Both the position numbers and the translations under genes were made by a program. The notes under the pieces are model-generated. The model had not been told where the DNA came from, ran no database searches, and was given only the letters and a program-made list of their open reading frames with translations. Positions 51,308 to 60,467 of a stretch of 64,000 nucleotides of DNA are shown piece after piece (positions within the stretch are counted from its first letter, which is position 1; the number at the start of each line of letters is the position of its first letter). This DNA comes from JADJVL01 sp039812765 (GTDB taxonomy: Bacteria > Acidobacteriota > Holophagae > Holophagales > Holophagaceae), in assembly GCA_039812765.1 (NCBI GenBank), contig JBDIBF010000006.1:6803-70802 (forward strand), written 5' to 3'.

Positions 51308-54300
51308 GGGGCCGCGCTCCGGTCCCGCGGCCCCTCGGCCGCCGGGAGGACCACCTGCACGAGGGTGCCCTTGGCAGGGGCGGAGCGGACCCGGACACCG
51401 CCCCCGTGCCCCCGCACGATCCCCAGCACCGCCGGAAGTCCGAGACCGCGGCCCTGGAACTTGGTGGTGTAGAAGGGCTCGAAGATCCTCGCGAGGGTCG
51501 CCTCGTCCATCCCGGGGCCGGCGTCGCCCACGTCGAGACGGACGTACACACCGGGCGGAAGGGCCCGGCCCTCGGCGAAGGCCGCGAGATCCGGCTCCGA
51601 AAGGACGCCCGCGGAGGTGGCCACCTTGACCTTCCCCCCCTCCGCGCCCAGGGCCTCCGCGGCATTGAGCAGCAGATTGGCCAGGACCTGCTGGACCTGC
51701 ACGTGGTCGCCCTCGATCACCGGGAGGTCCGGCGCCAGGTCCAGGTCGATGACCACGCGGGGCGGAAGGGTCTTCTCGAGCAGTTGGAGGCACTCCCGCA
51801 CCTCCATCCCGAGGTCGAGCTGGTCGTGGTGGAACCGCCCCCGCCCCGTGTAGGCCATGAGCTGCCGGGTGAGGTCGGAGGCGCGGTTGGCCGAGACCTG
51901 GATGGACTGCAGGTGCCGGGCCAGGGGATGGTCCGGCCCGAGCTCCTCGAGGACGACGCCGGCATGCCCGAGCACCCCCATCAGGAGGTTGTTGAAGTCA
52001 TGGGCGATGCCGCTGGCCATGGCCCCCAGGCTCTCGAGCTTCTGCGCCTCGAAGAGCTGTCGCTCCAGGGCCTCCTTGTCCTGGGCCGCCCGGCGTGCCT
52101 CGGTGCGGTCCCGGAGCACCACCTGGACCATGGTGCGTCCGTCCTTGCGCAGCGGGGCGACGCTCAGCTCGGTGTGGACGAGGGTCCCGTCCTTCCGGTA
52201 GGACGTGAATTCGAAGCCTCCGCTCCGTCCCTCGCGACCCATCCGGGCGAATTCGTCGAGGACCTCCCGGCTGGGCCGGCCGTCGGGCTGGATCTCCGGG
52301 CTCGAGAAGCCGGCCCTCTGGCCGAGGATCTCCTCGCGCGCGTAGCCGAACAGGGCGCAGGCGGCGTCATTGGCCATCACCCAGGTCCCGTCCACCTCTC
52401 CGATGAGGATGGCTTCCGCGGCCTGGTCGAAGAGTTGCCGGTATTCCGCTTCCCGGGCCGCCACCTCGGACAGGGCCTCGAGGCGGCTGAGGGCGAGGCC
52501 CGCCGTGGTCGAAAGGCTCCGGAGGGTCCCCATCTGGTCCGGGCTCAGGGCCAGCACGGCCTCCTCGCCGAAGGTGCCCCCGAACAGCGCCCCGACCGCC
52601 TCGCCGCCCTGGACCATGGGCACGGCCACGAGCGAGCGGTGGGGGACCCTGGCCAGGTAGGACGGAGGGAATTCCGGGACCTCCCGGCAGTCCTCGATCC
52701 AGATGGAGGCTCGGTTCAGGTGGACGTCCTCCCGCATGGGGTACTCGTCCAGGGGGATCGGCGCCCGGATCTCCTCCGCGGTGAAGCGCTCCAGCAGTTC
52801 GGGGGACCAGGCGATGGTGAGGCTGGCCCGCTGGGAGGGATCGAAGCGGTTGTACCACCAGTGGGGGATGCCGGTGAGGTTCCGCGCCCCCTGGAACAAG
52901 GCCTGGAGGAGGTCGTCGCGGCTCCCCGCCAGGGAGAACGCCTGCGCGGATTCCGCCAGGAGGCGGGCCCGCTCCACGGAGCGCTGCAGGGCTTCCTGGG
53001 CCGCGAGGTGGTGGCGAAGATCCTGGGTGACCCCGAGGATCGCCGGCCGGCCCTCCAGTTCCACCCGGGAACCCTGCACCTCCACAGGGATCGCGGTCCC
53101 ATCCCGATGGACCACCCTGAACACCGAGCGGATGGTCTCCACCTCCCCCTCGACCCGCCGGCGCATGTTCTCCATCACCACCGGAAGGTCGTCGGGATGG
53201 ATGACCTGCCGGACCGGAAGCCCGCGGCCCGCCCCAAGCGGGTAGCCGCACAGCTCCTCCAGGGCCGGGCTCGTGTAGCGGAACACGCCGTCCTGGATGA
53301 GGTAGACGCCCTGGAGGCTCTCCTCCACCAGGGTCCGGTAGAGGGCCTCCGACTGGGTGCGCTGGGCCAGCTCGCGCTGGAGCCGGGCGTCGAGGTCCAC
53401 CCGCTCCAGGGCCATGGCGGCGAGGCTCGCGAAATATTCCATCTGCGCGAGGCTCTCGGGGCTCGGGGGGCCCGCTGCCCGACTGATCACGGTGAAGGCG
53501 CCGAGCACGGCCCCCCGGTGGCTCTTGAGGGGGATGGCAACACTCGAGTGCAGGCCCGCCTGGAAGAGCCGGAGCTTGGCCGGCTCGGCCCGGGGAAAGG
53601 CCTGGATGTCCGGGACGATGATGGTCTCGCCCCGCGCCGCGGCCTCCCCGCTCAGGGCACGGCCCTCGCCCTCCAGGGGCAGCTCGGGGTACAGAGCCAC
53701 GATCTCGGGGGGGAGGCCGGTGTGCGCCAGCCGCTGGAGGACGCGGCGCTCGGGGTCCAGGCGGTACAGCTCGCAGGCGTCGATGGCGGGCGCCCCCGCG
53801 ACCATGTCCATGAGGACCTGGAGCAGCCGGTCGAAGTCCTGGTCCTGGGCCACCTCGGTGGCCGCGGCCTGGAAGTCGAGGAGCTGCCGGTTGAGCTGTT
53901 CGGCCCGCGCGACCTGGGCCTGCAGCTGCTTCTGCGCCGTGAGCCGGTTCCAGGCCAGGGAGGCCACCCTCGCGAGGTTCTGGAGGCTGCTGAACTGCGC
54001 CTCGCTGGGCTCGAGCGCGGGCTCGTTCAGAAAGGCGACGCCGAACAGGGCACCGAGGACCTGGCCGTCCACGAGGAGCGGGACCCCGAGGAAGGACCGG
54101 ACCCCGAAGGTCTCGACGAACTGCGGGTTCAGTTGGTCGGGCTCCGCCTGGCTGTCCCGGACGAAGCTGAGCTGCTTCTCGCGGTAAAGGACGCGGCTGA
54201 AGGGCGAATCGAGGATGGGCAGGTGCATGCCCTGGATGGAATCCATGAACCGGGCGTGGAGGGCGGGCGTGAAGGCCAGGAGCTCCACCTCCCGCGGCGG

Positions 54301-54837
54301 GGTCCCCGGGAGGACGCGGCCCACGGTCCAGTGGGGGCACTCGAGGATGACCCCTGCACGGCCTAGGAGCACCTGCATGAGGTCCTCCTCCGAATGGCAG
54401 AGGCTCAGGGCCAGGATGCCCTCGGCCAGCGCCCGGTTCTGGAAGGAGGCCTCCGCGGCCCGCTGCGCGACGAAGCGCTCCTCGCTGATGTCGCGGCCCC
54501 AGCAGTAGAGGCGGCGGCCCTCGGCTGTCTCCACCGGGATGCACGTCTGGCGGACCGGGACAGGGGTCCCGTCCGGGCGCGTCCAGGCGTCCTCCCCCGT
54601 GAGTCCATGGAGGCTGCGGAGCCGTCGCTCCAGCCAGTCCAGGCGTTCGCCGCCCTGCAGCCCGTGCAGGAGGTCCGGGAACCACCGGCCCCGGGCCGAA
54701 CCCGCGGGGAGGCCGGCGGTGCGGTGGAAGCAGCGGTTGGCGGAGACGATGGTCCCGGCCTCGTCCATCACCACGAGGTTGATGGTGGGACTCTCGGCGT
54801 AGATCTCCTCGATGCTCGGAGACGGGGGGGCGGCCAT
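51304..54837 (-). CDS. soluble multi-PAS/GAF hybrid sensor histidine kinase
   Basis: 1177-aa kinase without membrane helices. Order (approximate): PAS 10-125, GAF 145-310, GAF 340-505, PAS 520-640, GAF 655-810, PAS 815-935, then HisKA with H946 in IAHDFNNLLMGVLGH and an ATPase domain with N-box LLLNAAEALG, GDAGPGMDE and GRGLGLPAVLG. There is no receiver, so its regulator must be elsewhere. It likely senses several small-molecule or redox signals in the cytoplasm. ATG 54837 is chosen; no good ribosome binding site precedes it. It follows rny by 52 bp. Confidence 0.88.
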   Translation of the reverse strand: MAAPPSPSIEEIYAESPTINLVVMDEAGTIVSANRCFHRTAGLPAGSARGRWFPDLLHGLQGGERLDWLERRLRSLHGLTGEDAWTRPDGTPVPVRQTCIPVETAEGRRLYCWGRDISEERFVAQRAAEASFQNRALAEGILALSLCHSEEDLMQVLLGRAGVILECPHWTVGRVLPGTPPREVELLAFTPALHARFMDSIQGMHLPILDSPFSRVLYREKQLSFVRDSQAEPDQLNPQFVETFGVRSFLGVPLLVDGQVLGALFGVAFLNEPALEPSEAQFSSLQNLARVASLAWNRLTAQKQLQAQVARAEQLNRQLLDFQAAATEVAQDQDFDRLLQVLMDMVAGAPAIDACELYRLDPERRVLQRLAHTGLPPEIVALYPELPLEGEGRALSGEAAARGETIIVPDIQAFPRAEPAKLRLFQAGLHSSVAIPLKSHRGAVLGAFTVISRAAGPPSPESLAQMEYFASLAAMALERVDLDARLQRELAQRTQSEALYRTLVEESLQGVYLIQDGVFRYTSPALEELCGYPLGAGRGLPVRQVIHPDDLPVVMENMRRRVEGEVETIRSVFRVVHRDGTAIPVEVQGSRVELEGRPAILGVTQDLRHHLAAQEALQRSVERARLLAESAQAFSLAGSRDDLLQALFQGARNLTGIPHWWYNRFDPSQRASLTIAWSPELLERFTAEEIRAPIPLDEYPMREDVHLNRASIWIEDCREVPEFPPSYLARVPHRSLVAVPMVQGGEAVGALFGGTFGEEAVLALSPDQMGTLRSLSTTAGLALSRLEALSEVAAREAEYRQLFDQAAEAILIGEVDGTWVMANDAACALFGYAREEILGQRAGFSSPEIQPDGRPSREVLDEFARMGREGRSGGFEFTSYRKDGTLVHTELSVAPLRKDGRTMVQVVLRDRTEARRAAQDKEALERQLFEAQKLESLGAMASGIAHDFNNLLMGVLGHAGVVLEELGPDHPLARHLQSIQVSANRASDLTRQLMAYTGRGRFHHDQLDLGMEVRECLQLLEKTLPPRVVIDLDLAPDLPVIEGDHVQVQQVLANLLLNAAEALGAEGGKVKVATSAGVLSEPDLAAFAEGRALPPGVYVRLDVGDAGPGMDEATLARIFEPFYTTKFQGRGLGLPAVLGIVRGHGGGVRVRSAPAKGTLVQVVLPAAEGPRDRSAAP

Positions 54838-54889
54838 AGGCAGGGACGGGGCGGGCGGGTGGGTGGGGGCGCCCAGCGGGAGAGACGGG

Positions 54890-56518
54890 CTAGCGGGCGT
54901 ACTCCACGGCCCGGGTCTCGCGCATGACGGTGACTTTGATCTGCCCAGGGTACTGCATCTCGTTTTCGATCCGCTTGGTGACGTCCTTGGCGATCCAGTA
55001 GGCCTGGTCATCATTCACCTGCCCCGCGTCCACCATGATCCGGATCTCCCGGCCGGCCTGCATGGCGAAGCTCTTCTGGACGCCCTTGTAGCTGTTGGCG
55101 ATGCCTTCCAGCTGCTCGAGGCGTTTCACGTAGGTCTCCATCATCTCGCGGCGGGCGCCGGGCCGGGCGGCACTGAGGGCGTCGGCGGCGGTGATGAGCA
55201 TGGCCTCCACCGTCCGCGGCTCGAAGTCACCGTGGTGGCAGCTCATGGCATGGATGACCTCCTCCTTCTCCCCGAAGCGCTTCAGGAGCTCCATGCCGAT
55301 TTCGATGTGGGTGCCTTCGACCTCCCGGTCGATGGCCTTGCCGATGTCGTGGAAGAGGCCCGCGCGCTTGGCGACCTTGGGGTCCAGGCCCAGCTCGCCG
55401 GCCATGTACTCGGCGATGTGGGCGACCTCCTTGGTGTGGTCCAGCACGTTTTGGCCGTAGGAGTGGCGGTACTTGAGGCGGCCGATGAGCTTGTGCAGCT
55501 TCGGGTGGACGTCGGGGAAGCCCAGCTCGATGGCGGCGGCCTCGCCCACCTCCTTGAGGTGCTGGTCCATGTCCACTTTCACCTTCTCCACCACCTCCTC
55601 GATGCGCGCGGGGTGGATGCGGCCGTCGGCGAGGAGCTTGAGGATGGCCTGGCGCGCCACCTCGCGGCGGATGGGGTCGAAGCTGGAGACCACGATGGCC
55701 TCCGGCGTCTCGTCGACGATGAGGTCGCAGCCCGTGGCCTTCTCGATGGCGCGGATGTTCCGGCCCTCGCGGCCGATGATGCGGCCCTTGAGGTCGTCGC
55801 TGGGAAGCTGCACGGAGCTGACGGACGTCTCGCAGACCACGTCCGACGCCACGCGCTGGATGGCGGCGCCGATGGTCCAGCGGGCCTTCTTCATGCCCTC
55901 CTCCAGGGCCTCCTCCTCGATGCGCCGCACCAGCTTGGCGGCGTCCATCTTGGCGCCGTACTCCAACTGCTCCAGGAGTTCCTTCCGGGCGTCGTCCCGG
56001 GTGAGGCCTGCCACCTCCTCGAGCTTCTTTGCCTGGGCCTCCACCGCGGCCTTGAGGTCGGCCTCCTTGGCCTCGAGCCGCTCGATCTGGGCCTTGCGCT
56101 TCTCTTCGAGCTTCTCAACGTCCTTGGCCTTGGCGTCCACGGCCTGGGTCTTCCTGTCGAGGTTCTCCTCCTTCGACTGCAGCCGCTGCTCCTGCTTCTC
56201 CAGCGTGGCCACCCGGTCCTTGAGGGCCTTCTCGGCCTCCTGGCGCGCGGCCAGGGCCTGCTCCTTGGCCTTGAGTTCGGCCTCCTTCAGGAGGGCTTCC
56301 GCCTCCCGGCGTGCCCGGTCCTTCCCGGTGAGGATCTCGGCCTCGGCGTCCCTGCGGGCGCGATCGCGGATCTCCTTGGCCTCGGCCTCGGCGATCGCCC
56401 GGGCGTTGGAACTGGCTTCAGCTTCCTTTCGGGACCTCGCCAGGGAGAGGCTGAGGAAGGCGGCGGCGCCGCCGAAGACCGCCACGAGGGCGACAAGCAG
56501 GATCGTCAATGCATTCAT
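54890..56518 (-). CDS. rny: ribonuclease Y
   Basis: Membrane-anchored endoribonuclease that starts mRNA decay in organisms that lack or supplement RNase E. The 542-aa product has an N-terminal membrane helix (LTILLVALVAVFGGAAAFLSL), a long coiled coil (about 30-215), a KH domain (LKGRIIGREGRNIRAIE) and an HD domain with LFHDIGKAID and ILKLLADGRIHPARIEE. The metal-binding His-Asp pair is present. ATG 56518 is chosen because GGAG lies eight bases upstream; a longer frame would add nine residues. Confidence 0.95.
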   Translation of the reverse strand: MNALTILLVALVAVFGGAAAFLSLSLARSRKEAEASSNARAIAEAEAKEIRDRARRDAEAEILTGKDRARREAEALLKEAELKAKEQALAARQEAEKALKDRVATLEKQEQRLQSKEENLDRKTQAVDAKAKDVEKLEEKRKAQIERLEAKEADLKAAVEAQAKKLEEVAGLTRDDARKELLEQLEYGAKMDAAKLVRRIEEEALEEGMKKARWTIGAAIQRVASDVVCETSVSSVQLPSDDLKGRIIGREGRNIRAIEKATGCDLIVDETPEAIVVSSFDPIRREVARQAILKLLADGRIHPARIEEVVEKVKVDMDQHLKEVGEAAAIELGFPDVHPKLHKLIGRLKYRHSYGQNVLDHTKEVAHIAEYMAGELGLDPKVAKRAGLFHDIGKAIDREVEGTHIEIGMELLKRFGEKEEVIHAMSCHHGDFEPRTVEAMLITAADALSAARPGARREMMETYVKRLEQLEGIANSYKGVQKSFAMQAGREIRIMVDAGQVNDDQAYWIAKDVTKRIENEMQYPGQIKVTVMRETRAVEYAR

Positions 56519-56573
56519 GGCGGGACTCCGGGGATGGAGCCGCACGTCATGACCCAGAAATGGAATCCCCGCT

Positions 56574-56679
56574 CAGCCGTGGAGGCTTGCCGAGTTCCCT
56601 AGCAAGTAGGGGGGTAACCAGGCGCCCCTTGCGGGGCTCCCAGCGTCAGGCGCTCCGACGCGCGGCGCGCACACGGCTG
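56574..56679. other. structured zapA-rny intergenic region
   Basis: Within the 226-bp gap, CAGCCGTG (56574-56581) and CACGGCTG (56672-56679) form an 8-bp closing stem, extendable to 11 with one mismatch or wobble. Inside are GCCCC/GGGGC with a GCAA-type loop, CTTGC/GCAAG and GCGTC/GACGC stems. On the minus strand a GATAAT -10 lies about 50 bases upstream. 6S RNA is often linked to zapA in Proteobacteria, but I see no sequence match to 6S. Confidence 0.3.
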
Positions 56680-56744
56680 GGCTAAGGTTTCCCATAAGGC
56701 AATACGGAACAAGCGCTTGGCCATTATCACGGGCCTCGCAGGGA

Positions 56745-57125
56745 TTAGGGGGGACCGTCTCCGAAGAGCCCTGGAGGGGCGCCGGCGGGGGCGGGCAACT
56801 CGTCTGGAACGTCATCGTTCAGCAAAGATAGGGTCTGTTCCAGGTTCTGGGTATGGCGGTCGGCTTCAAGTTCCAGGCGCTCGGCTTGATGCGCCAGGTT
56901 CAGGGCGCCCAGCAGGAGCCAAGTGGACGAGTCCAGGCCCTTCGGGGTGCGTCCCCATCTTAGTTCAAAGGCCCCCTCCATGTCCTGGAAGGTCCGCTCG
57001 AGCCGCGCCACGGACCGCGCGAGGAGCTCCGGATCGGCCTCGCTGTGGATCCGGTAGGTCCGCCCGAGGATCTCGACGGACTGGCCGCCGAGTTTCAGGG
57101 TGGGGTCGTGGGGACCGGGCCTCAC
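56745..57125 (-). CDS. zapA: cell division protein ZapA
   Basis: 126-aa ZapA, which cross-links FtsZ filaments at mid-cell. The globular head shows VEILGRTYRIHSEADPELLARSVARLE, then a C-terminal coiled coil (WLLLGALNLAHQAERLELEADRH). A Pro/Gly-rich tail closes the protein. It overlaps the preceding small coiled-coil gene by four bases (ATGA). Cotranscription with pheST is plausible. Confidence 0.88.
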   Translation of the reverse strand: MRPGPHDPTLKLGGQSVEILGRTYRIHSEADPELLARSVARLERTFQDMEGAFELRWGRTPKGLDSSTWLLLGALNLAHQAERLELEADRHTQNLEQTLSLLNDDVPDELPAPAGAPPGLFGDGPP

Positions 57126-57328
57126 GCCAGCTGCTCCAACATCTTCAGGATGGCTTCGACCTGGGCCCGGGTTTCCACCCGCTCCTTCCGCAGGGCCTCC
57201 ACCTCGGCCTGGACGGGCGCCATCTGGTCCTTCAGGGTCTGGAGCTCCGCCTGCAGGGCGGCGCGCTGCTGCATGAGGGCCTGCACCTTGGCCTGGAGCC
57301 GGGTCTCGAGCTGATGGAGGAGGTCCAT
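57122..57328 (-). CDS. small coiled-coil protein (ZapB-like)
   Basis: 68-aa protein that is almost wholly one heptad-repeat helix (LLHQLETRLQAKVQALM, LQAELQTLKDQMAPVQAEVEAL, ILKMLEQL). Size and neighbourhood, immediately before zapA with a four-base overlap, suggest a ZapB-type partner of ZapA in the division ring. Sequence alone cannot separate this from other small coiled coils. Confidence 0.65.
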   Translation of the reverse strand: MDLLHQLETRLQAKVQALMQQRAALQAELQTLKDQMAPVQAEVEALRKERVETRAQVEAILKMLEQLA

Positions 57329-57374
57329 GGGCGTCCTGGGAACGGACCCAGTCTAACGCCGGCCGGGGGGCGCC

Positions 57375-59291
57375 TCAGGTCCTGGGCTCGGCCCCCAGCC
57401 CTCGGGCGGCCTGGAGGGCGGAGGCCATCCATGCGTCCACCTCCTCGCCGGTGAGGGTGCGGTCGGCCTGAAAGGCGAAGCGCAGCAGCCAGGCCTGGCG
57501 GCCGGGGGGCAGGGACTTGTGGCGGAAGACGTCCACGCAGTCCGCCCGCTGGAGGGTCCCGTCGGAGGGCAGCGCAGCCACCAGGGCCTTCCGCAGGTCG
57601 CGATAGGCGAGGTCCATGGGCACGAGCAGGCTGAGGTCGCGCTCCACCGCGGGGTGGCGGCTGAAGGGTTTGAAGGTCGGGATGCAGCGCTCGCTGGGCC
57701 AGGCGAGGGCCTCAAGGGGCGCCTCCAGGCCCCAGAGGCCTTCGCCGAGGTCCACCACCTCGAAGGCGGAGGCTGGAAGCCCCAGATCCAGGGCCGCGCC
57801 CCGAAGGTCCGCGACCTGGACGGGCCGGGCGGGGGTGAGATAGTCCTCGCCTCCCCGGAGGCCGCCCCAGGCCAGGGCCACCCTCACGCTCTCCACGGGG
57901 CCGTCCGGAGAAGTCTCGAACACCGTGGCGATCTCGAAGAGTCGGATCTCCTTGGCGTCGTGGCGGGCGTTGGACCGGGCCACCTCCCGCAACGAGGGCA
58001 GCAGGGAGCCCCGCATCACGGAGTACTCGCGGCCCAGGGGGTTCGCCAGGGTGCGGCCCGCGGGATCGCCGTCCGCGCCGTGGTCCATCTCGGGGCTGAT
58101 GAAGCCGTAGGTCACGGTCTGGTGGAAGCCTGCGTGGGCGAGCCTCGAGGCCAGGCGGCGGCGGAAGCCATAGGCTGTCAGCGCCGTGCGCGGCGGAGCG
58201 TCCAGGGGAGGCAGGACGGACGGAATCGCCTCGTAGCCCCGGAGGCGGAGCACTTCCTCCGCCACGTCCTCCGGGATCGCCAGGTCGTGGCGCCAACTGG
58301 GCGGACGCACGGCCAGGGCCTCGGCTCCCAGGTCCACGCCACACCCGAGGGCCCGCAGGGCCGCGGCGGCGTCCTCCGTGGCCACGGGCTGGCCGGCGAT
58401 GCGCGCCAGGACCTCCAGGGGAAGCCGGATGGGCGCCTGCGGCCCGGGCGAGTTGCCCGCGGTCCAGACCCCCTCCAGGTGCGCCCCTGCCCAATCCCGG
58501 AGCCGGCCCGCCAGAAGGTCCCGCGCCACCTGCGGCATCGCGGGATCGGCACCGCGCCCGAAGCGATGGCTGGCATCGGTGTGGAGGTTGTGGCGGCGCG
58601 CCATGAGCCTCACCACCTTCGGATCGAACCAGGCGGACTCCAGCAGCACCCGCGTGGTCGCCTCCGTCACCTTCGTCGGGTCGCCGCCCATGACGCCCGC
58701 AAGCGCCACCGGGCCCGCGTCGTCCGCGATGACCAGGTCCTCCGGCGTCAGCGTCCGCTCGACACCATCCAGGGTGACGAGCCTCTCGCCCGCCTTCGCC
58801 CGGCGCACCCGGATCGCGCCCGCGAGCTTGTCCGCGTCGAAGGCGTGGGTGGGATGTCCATAGCGGTGGAGGAGCTCGTTGCTGGCGTCCACCGCCGGCA
58901 GCCCCTTCGCGCTGGAGCCCATGCGGGAGAGGAAGCTCCGGACCTCGCCGGGGGTGGCGCCTTCCCCGAGGCGCAGGAGGGCGGTGGCATAGACCGGGCA
59001 GGCCGGGTCTTCAAGGAGCACGGGCACTCGGGTCTCGCCTTCCGCGAGGGGCTGCACCCCCACCGGCGGCAGGGCGAGGCCCAGGCGGGCTGCGAGGTCC
59101 CGGGCGAAACCGCGGTGGCTCATCACGTCGCCGCGGTTGGCGGTGACGTCCACGTCGAGGACGGGGACGCCCTCGACGACCTCCTGGCCGTCCACCGGGA
59201 ATCCGAGGGAGGCGGACTGCGCCGCCACCGTGGTGGGGGACAGGTCGGCGCCGGGAAGGAAGGCCTCGAGTGCCTTGAGGTCGATGAGCAT
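57375..59291 (-). CDS. pheT: phenylalanyl-tRNA synthetase beta subunit lacking the N-terminal tRNA-binding domain
   Basis: Beta chain of the alpha2-beta2 enzyme, 638 aa versus about 795 in E. coli. It starts LIDLKALEAFLPGADLS and goes straight from VDGQEVVEGVPV to LDVDVTANRGDVMSHRGFARDLA. The roughly 110-residue EMAP-type OB domain (B2) that normally lies between is absent. The B3/B4 core (HRYGHPTHAFDADKL), B5 and the C-terminal FDX-ACB anticodon domain (FSRHPAVERDLSLLV) are present. Its ATG overlaps the pheS stop as TGATG, so no upstream domain is possible. Confidence 0.96.
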   Translation of the reverse strand: MLIDLKALEAFLPGADLSPTTVAAQSASLGFPVDGQEVVEGVPVLDVDVTANRGDVMSHRGFARDLAARLGLALPPVGVQPLAEGETRVPVLLEDPACPVYATALLRLGEGATPGEVRSFLSRMGSSAKGLPAVDASNELLHRYGHPTHAFDADKLAGAIRVRRAKAGERLVTLDGVERTLTPEDLVIADDAGPVALAGVMGGDPTKVTEATTRVLLESAWFDPKVVRLMARRHNLHTDASHRFGRGADPAMPQVARDLLAGRLRDWAGAHLEGVWTAGNSPGPQAPIRLPLEVLARIAGQPVATEDAAAALRALGCGVDLGAEALAVRPPSWRHDLAIPEDVAEEVLRLRGYEAIPSVLPPLDAPPRTALTAYGFRRRLASRLAHAGFHQTVTYGFISPEMDHGADGDPAGRTLANPLGREYSVMRGSLLPSLREVARSNARHDAKEIRLFEIATVFETSPDGPVESVRVALAWGGLRGGEDYLTPARPVQVADLRGAALDLGLPASAFEVVDLGEGLWGLEAPLEALAWPSERCIPTFKPFSRHPAVERDLSLLVPMDLAYRDLRKALVAALPSDGTLQRADCVDVFRHKSLPPGRQAWLLRFAFQADRTLTGEEVDAWMASALQAARGLGAEPRT

Positions 59292-60373
59292 CAGTCGAGC
59301 CCTCCCATCTGGCGGATGAAGCGCTGGTCGTTCTCGAAGAAGAGCCTCAGGTCCGGGGTCTGGCTGACCATCATCGCGGTGCGCTCGACGCCGAGGCCGA
59401 AGGCGTAGCCGCTCCAGACCTCGGGGTCGATGCCGGCGTAGCGCAGCACGTTGGGATGGATCAGCCCGGCGCCCAGCAGCTCCACCCAGCCGCCGCCCTT
59501 GCAGACGCGGCAACCCGCGCCGCCGCAGAGCGGACAGCTCACGTCCAGTTCGGCGCCGGGTTCCACGAAGGGGAAGTAGCTGGGCCGAAGGCGGATCTGG
59601 GTGGAAGGCCCGAAGAGGGCGCGCATGGCGTATTCCAGCGTGCCCTTGAGGTGGTGCATGCCGATGCCCTTGCCCACGAGCATTCCTTCCACCTGGTGGA
59701 ACATGGGCGAGTGGGTGGGGTCGATGTCGTCCTTGCGGTAGACCCGGCCCGGGGCCACGAAGCGGATGCCGCCGCGGGACTCCAGTTCCGGCGCGAGGCG
59801 GCGAAGCACGCGCACCTGGACGGGGCTCGTGTGCGTGCGCAGGAGCAGTTCGGGATGCTGTTCCAGATAGAAGGTGTCCGAGCTCCCGCGGGCCGGATGA
59901 TCGCCCGGGATGTTCAGGCCATCGAAGTTGTGGGCCTCGGACTCGATTTCGGGCCCCTCCTCCACGTGGAAACCGAGGCCCGCGAAGATGTCCACCAGCC
60001 GGTCCTGGAGCCGCTGGAGCGGGTGCAGCGCCCCCCGCGGAGGCATCGGGGGCGGCAGGTCGGGGTCCACGCGCGATGCCAGGGAAGCCGCGCGCTTGCG
60101 CTCGGCCTCAAGGCTTTCCTGCCGGGCCTTGAGGGCCTCCTCCCAGACGCTCTTCAGCTGGTTGGCCAGGGCACCCAGCGCCTTCTTCTGCTCCTTGGGC
60201 GCGGCCTTGAGGGCCTCCATGAGGCGGGCCGCATGGCTGTGCTCCCGGCCCGTGTAGACGCCCTTCAGCCTCATGAGCGCGTCCAGGCTGTCGCAGGCGG
60301 CGAGCTGGCCCTCGAAGGACCGCGAGGCCTCGAGGATCTCGGGGGGCAGGAGATTCAGTTCCGAGGTGTCCAT
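59291..60373 (-). CDS. pheS: phenylalanyl-tRNA synthetase alpha subunit
   Basis: Catalytic class II alpha chain, 360 aa. N-terminal coiled coil (residues 1-90) then motif segments FDGLNIPGDHPARG, RTHTSPVQVRVL, FHQVEGMLVGKG, and C-terminal GLGVERTAMM. A CPLCGGAGCRVCKGGGW insert typical of many bacterial PheS proteins may bind zinc. The gene lies 94 bp after rplT with a strong hairpin in between, a place where pheST expression could be attenuated. Confidence 0.97.
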   Translation of the reverse strand: MDTSELNLLPPEILEASRSFEGQLAACDSLDALMRLKGVYTGREHSHAARLMEALKAAPKEQKKALGALANQLKSVWEEALKARQESLEAERKRAASLASRVDPDLPPPMPPRGALHPLQRLQDRLVDIFAGLGFHVEEGPEIESEAHNFDGLNIPGDHPARGSSDTFYLEQHPELLLRTHTSPVQVRVLRRLAPELESRGGIRFVAPGRVYRKDDIDPTHSPMFHQVEGMLVGKGIGMHHLKGTLEYAMRALFGPSTQIRLRPSYFPFVEPGAELDVSCPLCGGAGCRVCKGGGWVELLGAGLIHPNVLRYAGIDPEVWSGYAFGLGVERTAMMVSQTPDLRLFFENDQRFIRQMGGLD

Positions 60374-60406
60374 GGATCCGTCCGGGAATGGAAAGGCCTG
60401 AACAAG

Positions 60407-60430
60407 GAAAGGCCGCTTGCGCGGCCTTTC
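60407..60430 (-). terminator. rplT-pheS intergenic hairpin
   Basis: Perfect 10-bp arms GAAAGGCCGC/GCGGCCTTTC with a TTGC loop lie midway between rplT and pheS. The minus-strand 3' flank (CTTGTT) is modestly T-rich. It could partially terminate the thrS-infC-rpmI-rplT transcript or act in pheST attenuation; I saw no Phe-rich leader peptide. Confidence 0.55.
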
Positions 60431-60467
60431 GGGTCATTCGCGAGGTGGTGCTCGGGGTGTTTCGCGA

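Noticed and set aside
56519..56744. 6S RNA call for the zapA-rny gap
   Set aside because: The position is suggestive, but the central-bubble and flanking sequence typical of 6S are not seen, so only a structured region is reported.
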